The notes beneath the pieces were generated by a model. It was not told where the DNA came from. It did no database searches and saw only the letters and a list, made by a program, of their open reading frames with translations. The position numbers were made by a program, and so were the translations under genes. Below, piece after piece: positions 35,201 to 50,069 of a stretch of DNA of 64,000 nt (position 1 is its first letter; each line of letters opens with the position of its first letter). The stretch is taken from contig NC_089649.1 of NCBI RefSeq assembly GCF_037042795.1, positions 42,503,621 to 42,567,620 on the forward strand, written 5' to 3'. This DNA is from Molothrus aeneus. Taxonomy: Eukaryota; Chordata; Aves; Passeriformes; Icteridae.

Positions 35201-38200
35201 ATTGAGACTCAGGGAACTAATACTCTATACATGTTTTCTTCATTTAGACCTGAAATTACAGCTTTATATTTCAGGCAGACTCCATTGTCCGAATGGTTTT
35301 TAGTAAGCACAAATCCTAGGCTAGTCTTTTTGAAACCTAGCTTCAATAGCATATGAATTTGATATTTCACTAGTTTGCTAAACTGTCAGTCCCAGCTGTG
35401 TGAGGGAACAATCATCTACTTGTCTTTGTTAGTCTGAAGTTCCTTACCACCAGTTAAAAAAGGTGATAGGGACAGATTCCTAACTCTTAGAATTGCCACA
35501 GACTTGGATATAAACTTTCAAATCAGATTTTCTTTTCCTTCTGTAGAGACAGAAGGTATTTGTCTTGCAAACAAAAATCTTTAAGAAAAGTTTCATCATA
35601 ACAGATTGAGTCAGAAGAGCTATTCCAGTTGCCTGGCATAAAAATGATGACGTGACACAACCCACACAACTTGAAAATACTAATTTTTTCATTAAAGTAG
35701 GAGAAAATCGAAATGAACAGCTTCAAACAGTGGCATTATCTACTATTAGAAGATCTGTAACAAGCAACTTTCAAACCAGCATGAAACCTAATTATAGAAT
35801 AACTTTGCTGTAGCTGCTTCTATTTACATCTGTTCAAGCTCAGAAGCAAATAATCCAGGCTTTCCTGAAACATCAGCATGTTCCTGACCTTTCTTGATGA
35901 CACTTATAAAGGAATTTACTGCATTTTGAAGACTGATGCTTCTGGCATTGAGTTCTATGACAAAGCTTCAGTTTACTCCATTGCAAAAAAACCTCCAAAT
36001 AGTGGCAAATATGTGATGGATTACATAGGAATCTTTTTTTCCATGTACATTTCCCTCCTGTAATGACTTTTTTCTCTCCTTTCAGCCCCTCCACAAGGCT
36101 GAAGTCACTCTTTCTGTGCAGTAGTAGGGGCAGCAGCAATGGGCAAGCTGCAGGCATGTTTATCTCACCACTTTATCTCCATTTGCCATTTTACTGGATG
36201 CAGCTATCCTCCTGGAAGGTACTCATCACACCCTTTTACTCATCAGGGCATTGTCTCTTAAGATTATCTTCAGTTATTTGAGATGAAAATATGTATTTAT
36301 TTGTATTAGTGTTAACTCTTCACATCAAGGGCTACTGGAGCACAAAAATAAAGTTGTTAAAAAGCAAGGGATACTGATTGATCACTCTCTTGAGGAACTT
36401 CTCTCCACTCAGAAATTGATTATAATGGCATTTCAGAAGACATAGAATTTATTTAGTAGTAGCTATTAAAATGTGTTCAAATTGAAGGCCCTGATGTCCA
36501 TCCTTCTGTCATTACCTGGACATTTCACTCACATACTTATGATTCACATATATATCGTTAATATGGTTAATATAGAGTTGTGAATCATATAAAATTTTGG
36601 TATTAACAATGTTTTGCTTTTTCATAAAAATATATAGTGCAAGGGGCTCAGATTGAATAATACTTGCATACAAATCAACCATATATAAAATTTGAGAAAA
36701 ACGTGACAGTTTGTTTTCTTATTTATTACTGCTCTTATTGCAAGAAAGATGGATGCTTCAGGAACAAGCAGACCTGTGGCAAAAGACACCAAGACTTCAA
36801 TTTTGATTTTCTTCTGATACTGATCCAGAAATGATGGTGAGGGGAAGAGGGTAACAAAACTTGCTTCTGAAAAATGAAGAATTGTAATTTTCGAGGCTAC
36901 TGCTATCTTTCTGGACATTTAATCTCTAATGCATGTCCTCTTAAATTATCAATATGGTCTAGAATTGTTCAGGCTCTCAAGAAACTAGCTGGAATTTGAT
37001 TTGCAATAGTCATTCAAGACCCTTGTTTCTAGAGCAGTGACACATCACTGTAAAATGTAAAATAACACTTGTCCAAACAGTAGTTAATTGATGTAAATTA
37101 GAACAATTAATCCAACTTTCACTCCTCCCTGGAAGTTTATTTATTTACTTCAACTCAAGCAGTTTATCATTGTCTTAGAATTTGAACCACTTGAATTCAG
37201 GGTCAGACACATTTTTTTACATCTTGGATATTTTGTATCTCTCAGTTGGAAATGATTGTCCCTGACTACTCCAGCATAAGCTTCTTTCCTAGCTTCCTAC
37301 TCTCTGGTTTAGGCAGACATTAACAATCTCCATGTACACTCTTTTTTTGGAGCTTACACTGGCTCGTTAATGTGACAAGTCACCTGAAATTTTGGTTTTT
37401 CAGTGTTCAGCTTCTGTTTAAAATTTGCCTACTGCAATCGTTCTTAATACAGATGATTCCTGTCTTCTTGACTTTATGAACTACTTGTGTTTATTTTGTG
37501 GTTTGCACATTGATTTTGCAGTTGCTTTCCAAAGTTAAGTAATTTATTTATTAGCTTGAAATGTAAACACACTTTTCAATTTACCCTTTAGGAATAATAG
37601 TATGTACTTTTATACTACTTCCTTGCCTTCCCTGTTTTTCTCCACTTCAGTAATCACCTCATATTATCTTTTCAAAATTATGAAATTTGCTTCAGATTTT
37701 ACAGGTTACTGTGAATCCCTTGAGCTGAATACATAATACATTTGTGAAAGGCTATGTTTGTGACATTTCTTATCTTTGCTTGTAACATAACACTGATTTT
37801 ATTTGTCTTATATTTTTCTGCACAGAATAGTAGTTGTGATGAGTTTCTGTGCCAATATCCTACGATAAGACAGCAGAAAAATTAGCTGTATCAAGGCTGT
37901 GTGAGTGAGATTGTCTCTCACTTGTCAATAGTGTATTTCTGTAGCTCAGAATGAGATTAAAATCTTCTGAGAACAGCTAAATTAGTATTGCAGGGATTAA
38001 AAGTGTTGGATTTGCTTAGTCCTAATGCCTTAAGACTGTAACAAGAAGCTTTCTGTGACTATAATCAGTGTTGAACACTAACAGTATGGTCAGTGAATGA
38101 GGAGATAGTCACAGAGGAATTAGATGGCCTCTCCAGACCTTGAAAAATGTACCATTGAAGTATATGCTTACCATTGTCAAGGAAAATGTGTTCAAAAGAA

Positions 38201-39539
38201 AAAAAACCCAAAAAACAAGACTGATTACCTTTCACCATCACCCTCTGATTCTGCAGCTATCACAGTGTTAAAGTCATTGGGGGAAGAAGATCTTAATTTA
38301 TGAAAATATTCTAAACATGTTTAGATTCTCTTTTTAAAGTTGTGTTATCTTGCACAAGAGATATCTGTTTATCACACTATTGCTTTCTTTGGGAAGGTTC
38401 ATTGAAGAGCATCATATTTGTCTTTTATGAGGTCATAATATTTTACATGGTAGACCTGAACAAATAGCAGTTTATTTGTGCAGAATACTGATATAGAAGG
38501 ATCAAAGGTATTTGGGCAGAATATATTTGTGTGTTTAGAAAATGGCTCCTTTTCTGGCTAAACACATGAGTTCTCAACTGCTCTTCATTTATGAAAATTT
38601 GAAAATACTTATGAAACTGCAGATTTTTGCATATTCTTTGCAGCCTCTTGGGAAAAAAAAAAAAAACAGAGACCACTGCTTCTTCCAGCAGGATCCATCT
38701 TTATTACACACACTCCAGTATTTATTTTTTTAGTATGGGAAAATTTAAAGGAAGTCTTGGGAATGCACAGAGGAAAGACAAAAGAGTGACACCACCAAAC
38801 TGGCCTTATCAGGCATTCACTCCAACACGCCACCTCGCAGCATTCTGGTAGGCAAAGGGAAAACATTCCCTCGTGCTGTTTATGGCTGCAGTCATTCCTC
38901 TGCTATGCACCTTTCCCAAGTGAACTGAGAGTTTTTATCAAAGTTAAGATAAGTGTGACAAGTTGCTCTTCTACACAGGACTCTCATTAAGGCCAGGGTG
39001 GCAGCCGCAGGCCACTGCTTCTCCACTTTTCACTGGAAAAATTACATTTCTGCACCTCATCTCCTAGATTAATTTCCACAGCATAGGGTGGGTTTGACGG
39101 GGGCTTCATGTTCCTTTTACCATCTTTCAGCTCACCATTTGGTAAAATGAAATTGTCCTAACATTCTGTGCTTTCCACAACATCAGAGGATGATATATGA
39201 TACCTCAAAGCCTACCCAAAGAAACAGATTGTGAAAAAGTTATATTTTCCTGCACCTGCACTTCAAATGTGGCAGACAAGTATACTTACCTCAACACAGC
39301 TCGCTAGTCACTTCTGCCTGAAGTCTTATTCACAAATTGGTCTCTCTGGGGGGCCAAGATGAAGGAAGATCAGGGCCTTTTTGAGTATTCAAAATCTGTA
39401 ACAGCAACAGTTGCATATAAGTAAAACCTTATAAAATAAGGCCTTGTTACCCTTGTAAAATCATGGTCAGGCCTGCTACTTTGACTAAGCATTAAAGGAC
39501 TATGGCAAAGTGACTCAGCTGAATTGGGGGTAGAAAAAC

Positions 39540-39720
39540 AAGTTATTTAACCATTCTGTGGTCACACCGTGGCTTATGGTGGTTGGTTGAATTATATTTG
39601 TTATACTTAAATGGAATGTAACTGATAATGGGCTAAATGTTTAAAAAGGCCTGGTCTTTGCAATTAAGCAGCTCTCCTTTGCACCTGCCTGGGGACTCTG
39701 CATTGCTTTGCTTCGTACAA
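39540..39720 (+). other. Possible worn LTR-like block
   Basis: A TATA-like TTTAAAAAGG at 39640-39649 is followed about 10 nt later by CAATTAAGCAGCTCTC, one base from an AATAAA signal. Then comes GGGGACTCTGCATTGCTTTG. That spacing and composition resemble the U3/R/U5 part of a retroviral LTR. No paired termini or target-site duplication were found, so this is a guess. Confidence 0.25.
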
Positions 39721-40402
39721 GCAACAACAAAGTGATTTGTGACCACTGCAGCACTTTGAGTGGCTGCACATGAGTTATGTACTTACACCTGCACAGCCAA
39801 GGGTGCTGTTGTCCTCAGCTGTTGGCAATCCATGATGACAACCCAGTGCAAAACAACAACTAAATAAACTATTTCGTGCAATACAACACAACATTTTGAG
39901 CAAAGTTTTTCAAACACAAAATTGTAACTAAGTTTATAACCAGCAACCTGTAAAAATTGCCTTCTTTGCTTTCCATCTACCATAAAGATAATGGGGAAGG
40001 ATAGAAGAAGAGTTGGTTACAGCCAGGACAAGCTGAAAAGTCACATAAATCAACACTTACATTTACAGCTTTATTTTAACTGTAATGGGATTTCTGATGT
40101 AACTCTCAGATCTTTCTTTCTATAATTTTTTGATCCCTTTTTTATGGAACTGATGGAGACTTTTCTCAGTTTTCCTTGTCCCTTCATTGTAACAATAACT
40201 TACAGACTGATGAAAATAAAGTATTTTTATACTCTCTGATGTGCTCACTCAATAATTTGAATGTTGAGTGAGAGAAATGACAGGAATGAGAGGAAGAGGA
40301 ACTGAATGAGAGGAAGAAAAACTTTGTGACTTGTTAATAGTGAAATTGTATTGAAATCTGTGTGTTTACTAGTATTCATGCTCTAGTTACACCATGTTTC
40401 AC

Positions 40403-40438
40403 TTCTTTGGAATTAAAAAATTCTTTGGAATTAAAAAA
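40403..40438. repeat. Exact 18-bp tandem duplication
   Basis: TTCTTTGGAATTAAAAAA at 40403-40420 is repeated exactly at 40421-40438. Confidence 0.9.
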
Positions 40439-43400
40439 ATCAAATAGCCATTTTGTTGAATCTCTGCAATATGTATAATAAGCAAAGCATGCAAAAAAGT
40501 TAGGGAAATAATTCTAGTATTATTTATATGTTCTTCATGCTAAGCTAGTTTCTGTTCTTTGTTACTGAACTCTCTCAAAAAAGATTGATGAAATTTCTTA
40601 GCAACATGCATTACTCTGTTGTCTTTCAGTACTCTTGCAGTTCCAGCAAGTTTCTACATGCTGCCACTAAGTTATGTGATGTAATTTTTGCTGAATTTTC
40701 TCTGAAGTAAGCAAGACCACATTTGTATAAAACAAAGTCCACATCACCCTGCCTCAGCAAGCTTCTTTTTGTACTGTAAACAGCTGGCGGTATAGGGAGA
40801 AAGAAAGTGAAAGTTATTAATAATAGAAAAAGGCATATTTGCAGAAATTATTAAATACAATGCTGGAAAATGAATGAAATTAGTGTCTTGCTGTCTTTGG
40901 GTGACTCTGCAATAGGAGTTTCAGCATGGCATGAGAAAGCCTCACACCCGGCTCAGTAATGCTACAATCAGTAGGTACATATGGCTCTCCTTGCTCAAAA
41001 ATTCTTGTAGCCATTCCAAGAGCCATGATAAGCTTAGCTCTGTTGGCTAATAGATTCATAAACCTCCATTGACTTTACCACCATTTTGAGAGCTCCGCCT
41101 CGACATCAGTTTTCTAAGATATGTCTCTTTCCTGGAAAAATTCTTATTTGTAGCTGACAGAATGAAGTTTTGCTATCCCTTGATTACAAATTTCTTCAGC
41201 TATGATGTTATTGACTTTTAAGTTCACTCCAAATAACCCAGATTTGGAAGCAGGAGTGGGTTTTGGTATTTTCTACTTTTTTTCTCTTTCTTTTAATTTT
41301 TGTTTTACTTCAACCCATGAAATTTCAGTGGAATTCACCAATTCTAGTGAAGGCAAGGCCCCTTAGAAGACATAAAGCCATATTCCCCAATGCCTGTTCC
41401 AGACCTCATCACTGCAGAATCTAAAATTGAAATTTTGTTTCTGGAGTGTCACCATACCTCTTCCAGGAATTCAGCTGTGTTAACTGTATGTCTTTTATTT
41501 CCTCACCTAATATCAAGGTGTTCTATTGATTGAAATGTAGTAATTTACTACATTTTACATATCAAGGAAGTAACCACTGAAAAAAATCTCAGACATATTT
41601 CCTGTGTATAATTAGTGGTTGTATATCTGCCATATTTTGAATATTATGCCATATATCAATATTATGTTGAGAGATGTTTTAAGACAGTTAACTTCTCATT
41701 TTCTTATATCTAGCTATAATGAGGAATAACCTATGTTTGCTCATTTTTAATTGTTTTAGGATGCTTTTATATGATTATAAGTACTGCAATTGGATTCTAA
41801 TATATCCCTAATTATGGAGCACTTACTATTTTCTTAAGAGCTGTGGGGGTGTTAAATAAAGCTTATAATTATTAGTGAGTTTAGTTTTTAGAATTTATTT
41901 TATGACATAGAATAGTAACTAAATGAAGCTAAAAGCATTATTGCAAAATCAATCACTACTATACAGACTATATATACTTTACTACTGTATATGGCACACA
42001 TATCTCAGCTGAACAAAGCCTGAGTTTCCAATCCTTTTACATGAAGCTGAGCATAGCTTGGACTGATTTTTGTCTAAACTTTTTTGTGCTTTAAGGGACA
42101 GTACTTTTCATATCTCAGGCACACTGTGCCACAATCACACATCACTTTGCAGATGTAGAGATGATAGAATAAGTAATTTTAGGAAAACCTGTGCCAGGTC
42201 AGGCTAGAAGGAAAGAGAAAAGGCAATGTATACTTCTGAATATCTTTTAGCCTCCTGGGACTAGCCTCCTGATATCTGAGTATTTAGAGATACTAATCAT
42301 TTTTTTTCATGTTCTTTTCATTCCAGTGTTTTTTCCATGCCCTGGCATGATTCCCTACTTTGCCTTATACTAACTTTAGTTGTGATAGCCACAAAAATAT
42401 ATCAAAAGACCTTTCAGTTTTCTTAACACTGTTCAATTTTCAAAAATCAATCAAGGAGGATGTTGATCATCCACATGGATGTAATCTGCTCTGTAAAGAA
42501 AGAAATATGAATTGGAGGAGTTATTCTGCTGCTCATCTTGCAACATCATCAGTTTTACCATCATTAGTGCTGTGATTGTTTGAATTGATGATCTTAGGTC
42601 TTTTATCACAGCTCCCTAAGGGATTATGTTGAAAAGCTAGTTAGAATATTTTGTATGATTCAAATCTCACTGTCAGGAAAAAAGGTGGAACAATACAGTT
42701 TACTTTATGCATAGTTTATGTTTCAGTTACTATCAACAAGGGTTTTTTTTGTTGTTTTTTCTTTTTACAAAACAGTTTAATTTAAAAATACTAGTTTAAT
42801 TGAAGCTGAAGTGCTTAGTATGAAACAATCTGGGTCAGATTTCACTGGGAAAGGTCTGTTGAAGATACTAAGAAGCATGAGAGCTTTTGTTAAGACAGGA
42901 AAGCTGACTATGTCAATCATGTTTAATATTAATTCTTTATGATTATTTGTCTTCAATAAGTTATAGTTGTCTACTATGAAATACACCTCTTTTCAGTGTT
43001 ATTCAACATAAGTTACTTACCTGAGAGCATTAATTTAAAGAATACTCATGAGATTATTTATTCTACTAGAGGACAAAAACCCATTCTTAATAATTCCTAT
43101 TTTTAATCAAAATATCTCATGCCAGATCAACATTTAGCTGAAATACTCACCATTGTTTCTTCTTCCAGTTATGCTCTAGGATACAAACTGGCAATATAAT
43201 TAAACTTATTTGATCTGTGATATGGCAGGCAGTAACAAGATCTGAAAAGAAGTCATCTACTGTCCCAAAAAACTTTTCCATCTTTGACACGAGTGAGTTA
43301 AATTAGTCAGTTTAGTGGTGCTAATCCATAAATTGTCATAAAAATTATTGTGCAGTTAGAGCTGTGCATTACTCCTTGCACAAGTACACCTAATAAGTGG

Positions 43401-46400
43401 GAGCACATCCACCTTCTAGATACTCAGAAGCCAAACACACTATTATTTTGGCTTTATTGTCAGGACTCCTGTTCAACTTGATGAGAAAAATCTTTTCCAT
43501 TTTCCACTGGCCACAGTCTTCTCCTGGCTCACTGGTAATAGCTATGGGCATTATGCCAAGGAAACTTTCAAGTTAAATGTGATTCCCATGTTCCATTGAA
43601 GGAAGTTCCATTTCACAAAGAGAAGTTTTGGAGTTTTTCTCCCTCTAGAAATTATTCAGCCCAAGAGCAGGGCAACCCCCCAAATTCTGCATTGTCAAGT
43701 AATAGCTAAAACAGTATGACTTATTTTTCTACATATACTTCTAACTTTAAGAAAAGTAACTTGCAGTGAGTATTTAAAGATCAGTCCCTTAATACCAGTC
43801 AAAATAGAGCTTTTTCTTTTAAAATGTTTATTTCTGGCAGTTAAAATAGTGAACTTCATGTGCTTCATTTCCAGAGTGCTGGAATAGTTCCTTCTAAGAG
43901 GCATCTGCTAAAACATTTTCTATCAAGAAGAAAGGAAAACCTCTGTTCCAGCCAATTATTTCCCATCCCTCTTATTTTGATCATCTCCAGCATCATATGG
44001 AAGCCATCACTTTTAGAAAGTTAAAATCATATTTGTACCAGACAAACTGACTCCAAATATGGATTTTATTTTTGGACACCACTACATTTGACATGATCAC
44101 TATAATAAGCTATTTCTTACATTTAAATTGCAAACAATTCTGTGGTAATTATAATACAACATATTCTCCATCATATGTCTGCCTGACTTGGGTAGTTTTC
44201 AGGATAACAATTGTCCAAAAAGCTCTGGTGCAGTGTGAAAAAGTCAAACAGATGGAAAGTTTTAGTTTATTTTAGTGTATTTCTAACTTTTATTTCACTA
44301 AAGCAGAGGGCAACAGAAACTTTAAGTGTTAAATAACTAGTAACAAGGGCATACAACTCATTTAAACTCCTGGTGTGTCAATGTACAGAAAATTATGGTA
44401 ACATCAATAATACAGGAAAGAAATTAGGTGTTTTTAGCAAACCTGAAGTTATCGAATGGAGCATTTGCTGCTTACAGCATGAAACAATAGAAATGAAAAC
44501 TTTTATGAGTCTGCCCATGTAACATACCAGTAAAACAAGTACTTGAATTGAAAGTTTGAGTAATTTCACATTTATATCTGTGAAAGGTTGGTTTGTCCCA
44601 AGGTAATAGAATTAACTTTGCAGCTATCCCAGATTGGTAAAAGCATTTCCCTCTTTGCTTTTCTCTCGTGTGCATTCCAAGATTTATTTTTTTTCTTTTC
44701 TACAGGAACTGATAGAAACCTGTGGTGTACTCAATCACCTGAAGTATTTTAGGGTTTTAACTCAGAATCTGACTTATTGTCTACTTTAGTGTACATGAAT
44801 TTAAAATTTCAGACAGTTCAATATTACCAAATAAAATTACCATCCAAAAAAAGGCTGTTACTGAGCATCAAATACTCAGCTGGAATGTCATTTCTCTGTT
44901 AATCGATTAAAGACAGAAAAATCAGCTGGGCTTAAACCGCTCAGATCTGGATCAATAAACATCAGAAAAAATATCTTAGTATTACAACTTTCTGAAATGA
45001 GAGTGTGGGTTGAGATAAAATATGATGAAGATAATTATTAAAAAGTAAATAATTTATATATATTCATTAAGAATAATAGGCTAATTGCTTCTTAAATATT
45101 TGATTTTTTTTTCTCATTTAAAATTAAGTTACAGGACTAATATGGAAATATCACAGTGAAACACTTCATGACTTTTAGCAGAAATTGAATACAGACTAAG
45201 TAAAACTGCTGTTTCTCTTTACCAGGAGGCATTTAAGATCAGCAGAGTTTGAAGCATTAGGACTAAATAGGGCAATATATGTGGGAAATAGAAGATCTTA
45301 GTGAAATGCAAAAAGGCAAATGTCTCTGAGAAGACCAGACTAAAATATCTTAATTTATTACTAGCAAGACTAGGGAAGAGATACTAGAGAAATTTTCCTG
45401 ATAAAATGACAGTTAGTGTTTTTTTGACAGTTTCTTGTTTCCTGTGTTACATGAGAGGAAAAAACATAATGGGCAGGTCAAGGAAACAGGTATAAACTTC
45501 TCCTGCCCATTTAATAATTCTGAATAATTTTAATACTGTTGATAAAAGTGATTAAAAACGGATGCATTTACTGAATTATTGCACTTTTTGAGTAAACTTG
45601 TGTAAGCCTGACATGCTGCTTTACTAGTGCTTAACAAGGCTAAGGTTTTCATGGTGTTTGTAATAGCTTTGAAAACCTGAAGGATGCAAAGGCAGAAAAG
45701 TCTTGTGTTTTCCCTGAAACACTGGACAGAAGGGAGGAACAGGGAGGTATATATGGAATTAAATTAGGTTGGCAGACTCTCAGGGCATAGTCTTTTTACA
45801 GTGTATGATGTATTTTATGTCCTAGCAGTGTTCTCCATCTGTTTGTTCAATGTATGTGCACTTGGGTAGAGAACCTTTTAAGACATTTCTAGATGTATAT
45901 GTAATTGAGAGGGAGGTTTATTTTGCAGAGGATTTGCAGGGGAGCTTAAGGATAGTTCAACTACATTAATACATAAGATTTATTTCCTGTGGTACTCTAG
46001 TCTCCAGGTGAGAAAAATCAATAAGGTTTGGAGTCTTGTTAGGATTTTGGAGGAAAATAGTCCTGCCTACATTATCCCATCACAAATAACAATGCTCTGG
46101 TTTGAATTTACTCTTGCTGCCCAAGTTTCTTACTCCTAATTAGGACATGTAGTGTGTATGACAATTTCATACAGGAGGAAGAAAGTGTCCATAATGGACA
46201 GGCCAAACTTTGCCCTATTGTCACTCAGCAGAAACCCAGTAGCTTGTCTTTTAGACAGAAGTGCATGTTTTAGTTCTCTCATACCAGTGCTTCAACTGGA
46301 AAGTTAAAATGAGAATGGTGTTACTTCTAGCTGCTGGAACTATACTGACTACATCTGAAAACATGGCATATAGAACCACAGCTAAGTTTTGAAAGTGAAC

Positions 46401-49400
46401 TTGTTGAAAATTTTGGATTTGTATTTATTTCACACAGAACAAAATTTAAAGTTAAAAATTAGACTAAAATAATGATGGCGGAAAGGAAGGAAACAATTTA
46501 AATGAGATATATTTCTTTTATTTCCACATCAGAAACATTAGTTTTTCTCTCATATTCTGACACCAGAATATAGGTTCAAGCTTTCCCATTTCACAGAAGA
46601 ACAATGGCCATAGAACAGGATATTTGTATCTAAGAATACATTGAGCTGAAAAGGCAATTCAGAAATATAATTCAGAGTCACATGCTACAACCACCACATA
46701 GAAAGGGGAATACATGCAAACATTTCTACAGAGAAGAGCTTCAAACAAACTTTGTTGAGAATAAAAATACAAAGAAATTAGAAACAGAAACATTCGGCAT
46801 TCACATGACTGAATAGGCCACATTATTGATTCCTGAGACCCCAGAGCCTCTGATTTTAGAGCACATTTGCAAAAGGCTTTTCTTAAACTTGGGTATCCAT
46901 GAATATTGGCATAGTTTTGAAAGAACCCACAGGCATAAATCCAAGTACATTCTACATTACTATCTTTTCATGTTTTGTCTCTCAATTCAGTTCAAATTAA
47001 GTTTTATTGTAGCTTTTGTTACTGCTCAGAAGTACCAGCCAAATTATGCCAAATGTTTTCCAACGATAATTTTGCTCTCTTCTATATGTTGATCCTAACT
47101 GTAACTATTGCAGTGCCCAAGTGTTATTTTGATCTCAAATTGCTGAAGATTTTGCGGTCCTGAAGTACAAAAAGTCATATGATGACTGCTAATTGCAACT
47201 TTGAATTTCATCTAGTGCAAGAATGAAAATAACAAGTTTTTCATAATACATTGAAGTAATAAGCTTATTTTACACATTTGTATATTTAACTGATTTAAAC
47301 TGCTAGAATTTGTTCATGTTTATCTAATTAATTTCAAATATAAAGATAACATTTGCTGTCAAACTATGCTGACTTAATTTTCAACATGCTTTTGAGACAG
47401 AAGTAGATGAACCTCAAGCTGTTCACTGATATGCTTCAGTAACTGTATACTGACACATTTCAGCAAATAGTACAGACATTTTCTGTTTTAGGCATGTGAC
47501 AAATAGATCTGTGTTCAACTCATGTATGGCTTTGTTTGAAAGGAGTAGAGCTTCTATAGAACAGAGACTGCATAAATAGAATTAGTCCTTTTAAAAAGAA
47601 TATATTTGAATAATTGGGTTTCACCTTCTAATTTGAACATTTAATTATTTCATTTCACAAAATATGACTTTTAATTAATTTTAAACTTTAATTTATTTAC
47701 AGAAAAATTTTCAGGAGAGAAATTTGTTCTGACAGGATAATATTAAATAACGTTCCAACAATTGATTTTTTTAATATGGTCATTATATCAGATGGTCAAG
47801 TTCAGATTATGCATGTCTATAACTAATTAAAATACCCTAGGAAATATATTTTGTCATTGAATAAGTGCAGTTGTGTGCCAAAGTTTCAAGTATCTATCAG
47901 ATTCTGAAATAAATATTAACACTTGTTGCAGTAAAACAGTTTTGCATTTGCATCTAACAGTCAGTCCTGTAGAAAGGTCTGAAATCTCATTTAAATGGAC
48001 ACCCTTAAATTCTGTAGGAGAGATTCAGATCACAATTATAGCACTGCATGTCCAACACAACTCCATTGTCTTCTACTGGATTTTTTCCAAGGAGACTGAC
48101 ATCAGAGTCAGGCTGGCTGGTTTTCTGTGATAGTCTGGCAGTGTTAAGCTCCCCTGATGTTTACTGCTGGCTCCTGCAGTACTTCAGAAATTCTTACAGT
48201 ATCTTAAGGAGGGTAATAAATGCAGGGGCTTGACCTGTTCTCAAGTTTTGTAGAGGCTGGTACACTATGGGAAGCAGAGTTGTCTGGTGCCTTCTTTCTA
48301 CAGAATATAGGTGTGTTTCTCAGATCAGTACTGAAGAATGATACATTTATTTTTCATGTGCTCTGAAACTTCATTCATCTGCTGATGACAATCCATGGAA
48401 ACCAGTTAGCTGAATAGCGATGAGCAACGATGATAGATATTTTCCCATAAGAGTCAATCTGCTGAAAATAACTCGAATTTGTCTTAATTCATGCCTCCTT
48501 TTCCATCTCCTTTGAAAATGGAAATTATTCCTTTGAACAGGATGCACTCTTTCTAACAGAATTTTAGTAATTTCATTTAACAGCTCATCTGAGTATGTGA
48601 TTTGATGTCAGTTGCAGTATTTGAAGTATATTCTGTGGCATTTTACAAGCTATTTAACAAAGTGGTTGAAAAAAATCTTAATCAATTAGCTTACTCAATT
48701 AATTTCTGATTAGTAGCCAGAGACCCTATCAACTGTATCAAACTGTATTCCAATTCACTAGAGAATACTCACTCTGTGAGCTAAGTTGAGATTAAGTTTC
48801 ACTTTCCTGGCACTTTTTCAGGCTTTTTTACAATGAATTTCTGTGCTTGTGCCTTTTGCTGTTTTGGTCATGGACAGAGTCTGAAAAGGGTGATAGAAAT
48901 TAATATTACACCTCAAAATAGGAATTGAGATATAGGATTGTCTGCCATGCCATTCATGAATATTAAAAGAAAAGTGTCCTAGACAGAAAAATAAAAGAAA
49001 AAGAAAGATTAGAAACAAATTGTGAAGGGAAAGTATTAAGACACAGTGAACACAGATGTTACATGGAAAAGACTAATCAATGTTATGCAGGTTTGAAAAT
49101 CTATGTCCATCTACATGGAATCCTCTTAGGACTGTGACTGGAACTATGCTCTGAAGGCAACAAAACCACGTTCTTTGAAAAGCTTTTGTTACACTGAGAT
49201 CAGCAGTGTGCCAGAATGCACACTCTATGCAGGGAAGAGCAGGTTCACAGGCATCTGACAAGACTGCATTGGACAGATAAGCATAAGCTGCTTAACAGGG
49301 TATGAGCGGTCTTGAATCTTGTCCTTAGAATTCTTTTAACAAATTATTCTTCAACGTAAAACATGTGAGCATTCTCTGTAGTTGTCCATCCCATATGCTG

Positions 49401-49830
49401 CTGAGCTGTTAACTGTGTTCTTTAGGAGATGAGTTGAATCTGTTTATAAAGAAGACAACAAATGTAAATTTCTTACTCCAAAATATTCCAACCTCTACTT
49501 TTTTCTATCTTCTCATAAAAGAATGTTAGTGTGCTCTAACATCAGAGGCTGGAATGCAAAACTACTGGAATAGTAGAAATAGAGTTTTAAAAAGAGGAAA
49601 TAAAATATTATAATGGCAATTATTTTCCTTCCCAAAAATCTAAATCATCAGTCACAAAAACTGAAAATCACTGTTTTGACAACTGAACTGCTATATAAAA
49701 AGGAATAATGTCTCAGTCATGTTTTAGCAAATAGAGAGTATTGCACAAATATGGTTAAACAAATCAGAGTTACTTAGTTAACATATGATTTTTGAACAAG
49801 CAATTGTCTGTATCCATCCAAGTGCATGTT

Positions 49831-49856
49831 CCCAGAATGCAGTGAAGCATTCTGGG
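49831..49856. repeat. Perfect 10-bp inverted repeat (hairpin)
   Basis: CCCAGAATGC, a 6-nt spacer AGTGAA, then GCATTCTGGG. No known function. Confidence 0.75.
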
Positions 49857-50069
49857 TTCTGTATGCAGAAAGTAAGTTTAAATTAATTGTTCTACATTTC
49901 TGAACTTGTCAGTATGTGTTAAACATCTTTGGAGCATGCCTCACCTCACAGGGGACTTATGTTCCTATTTTTCTGGTTCTACTTGGTTAGGACTATTCTG
50001 TACATGCATAAATACTGAATTGCCAGCCCAGGGGAGTTCAGTGGACAGGGAGGGAATTACCTAACTCAC

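Noticed and set aside
34959..35303. 114-codon plus-strand frame
   Set aside because: Its composition is driven by T-rich DNA (Leu/Phe/Ile), with no domain, promoter or splice context.
36622..36918. 98-codon minus-strand frame
   Set aside because: Hydrophobic residues follow from AT-rich codons, and there is no supporting splice or start context.
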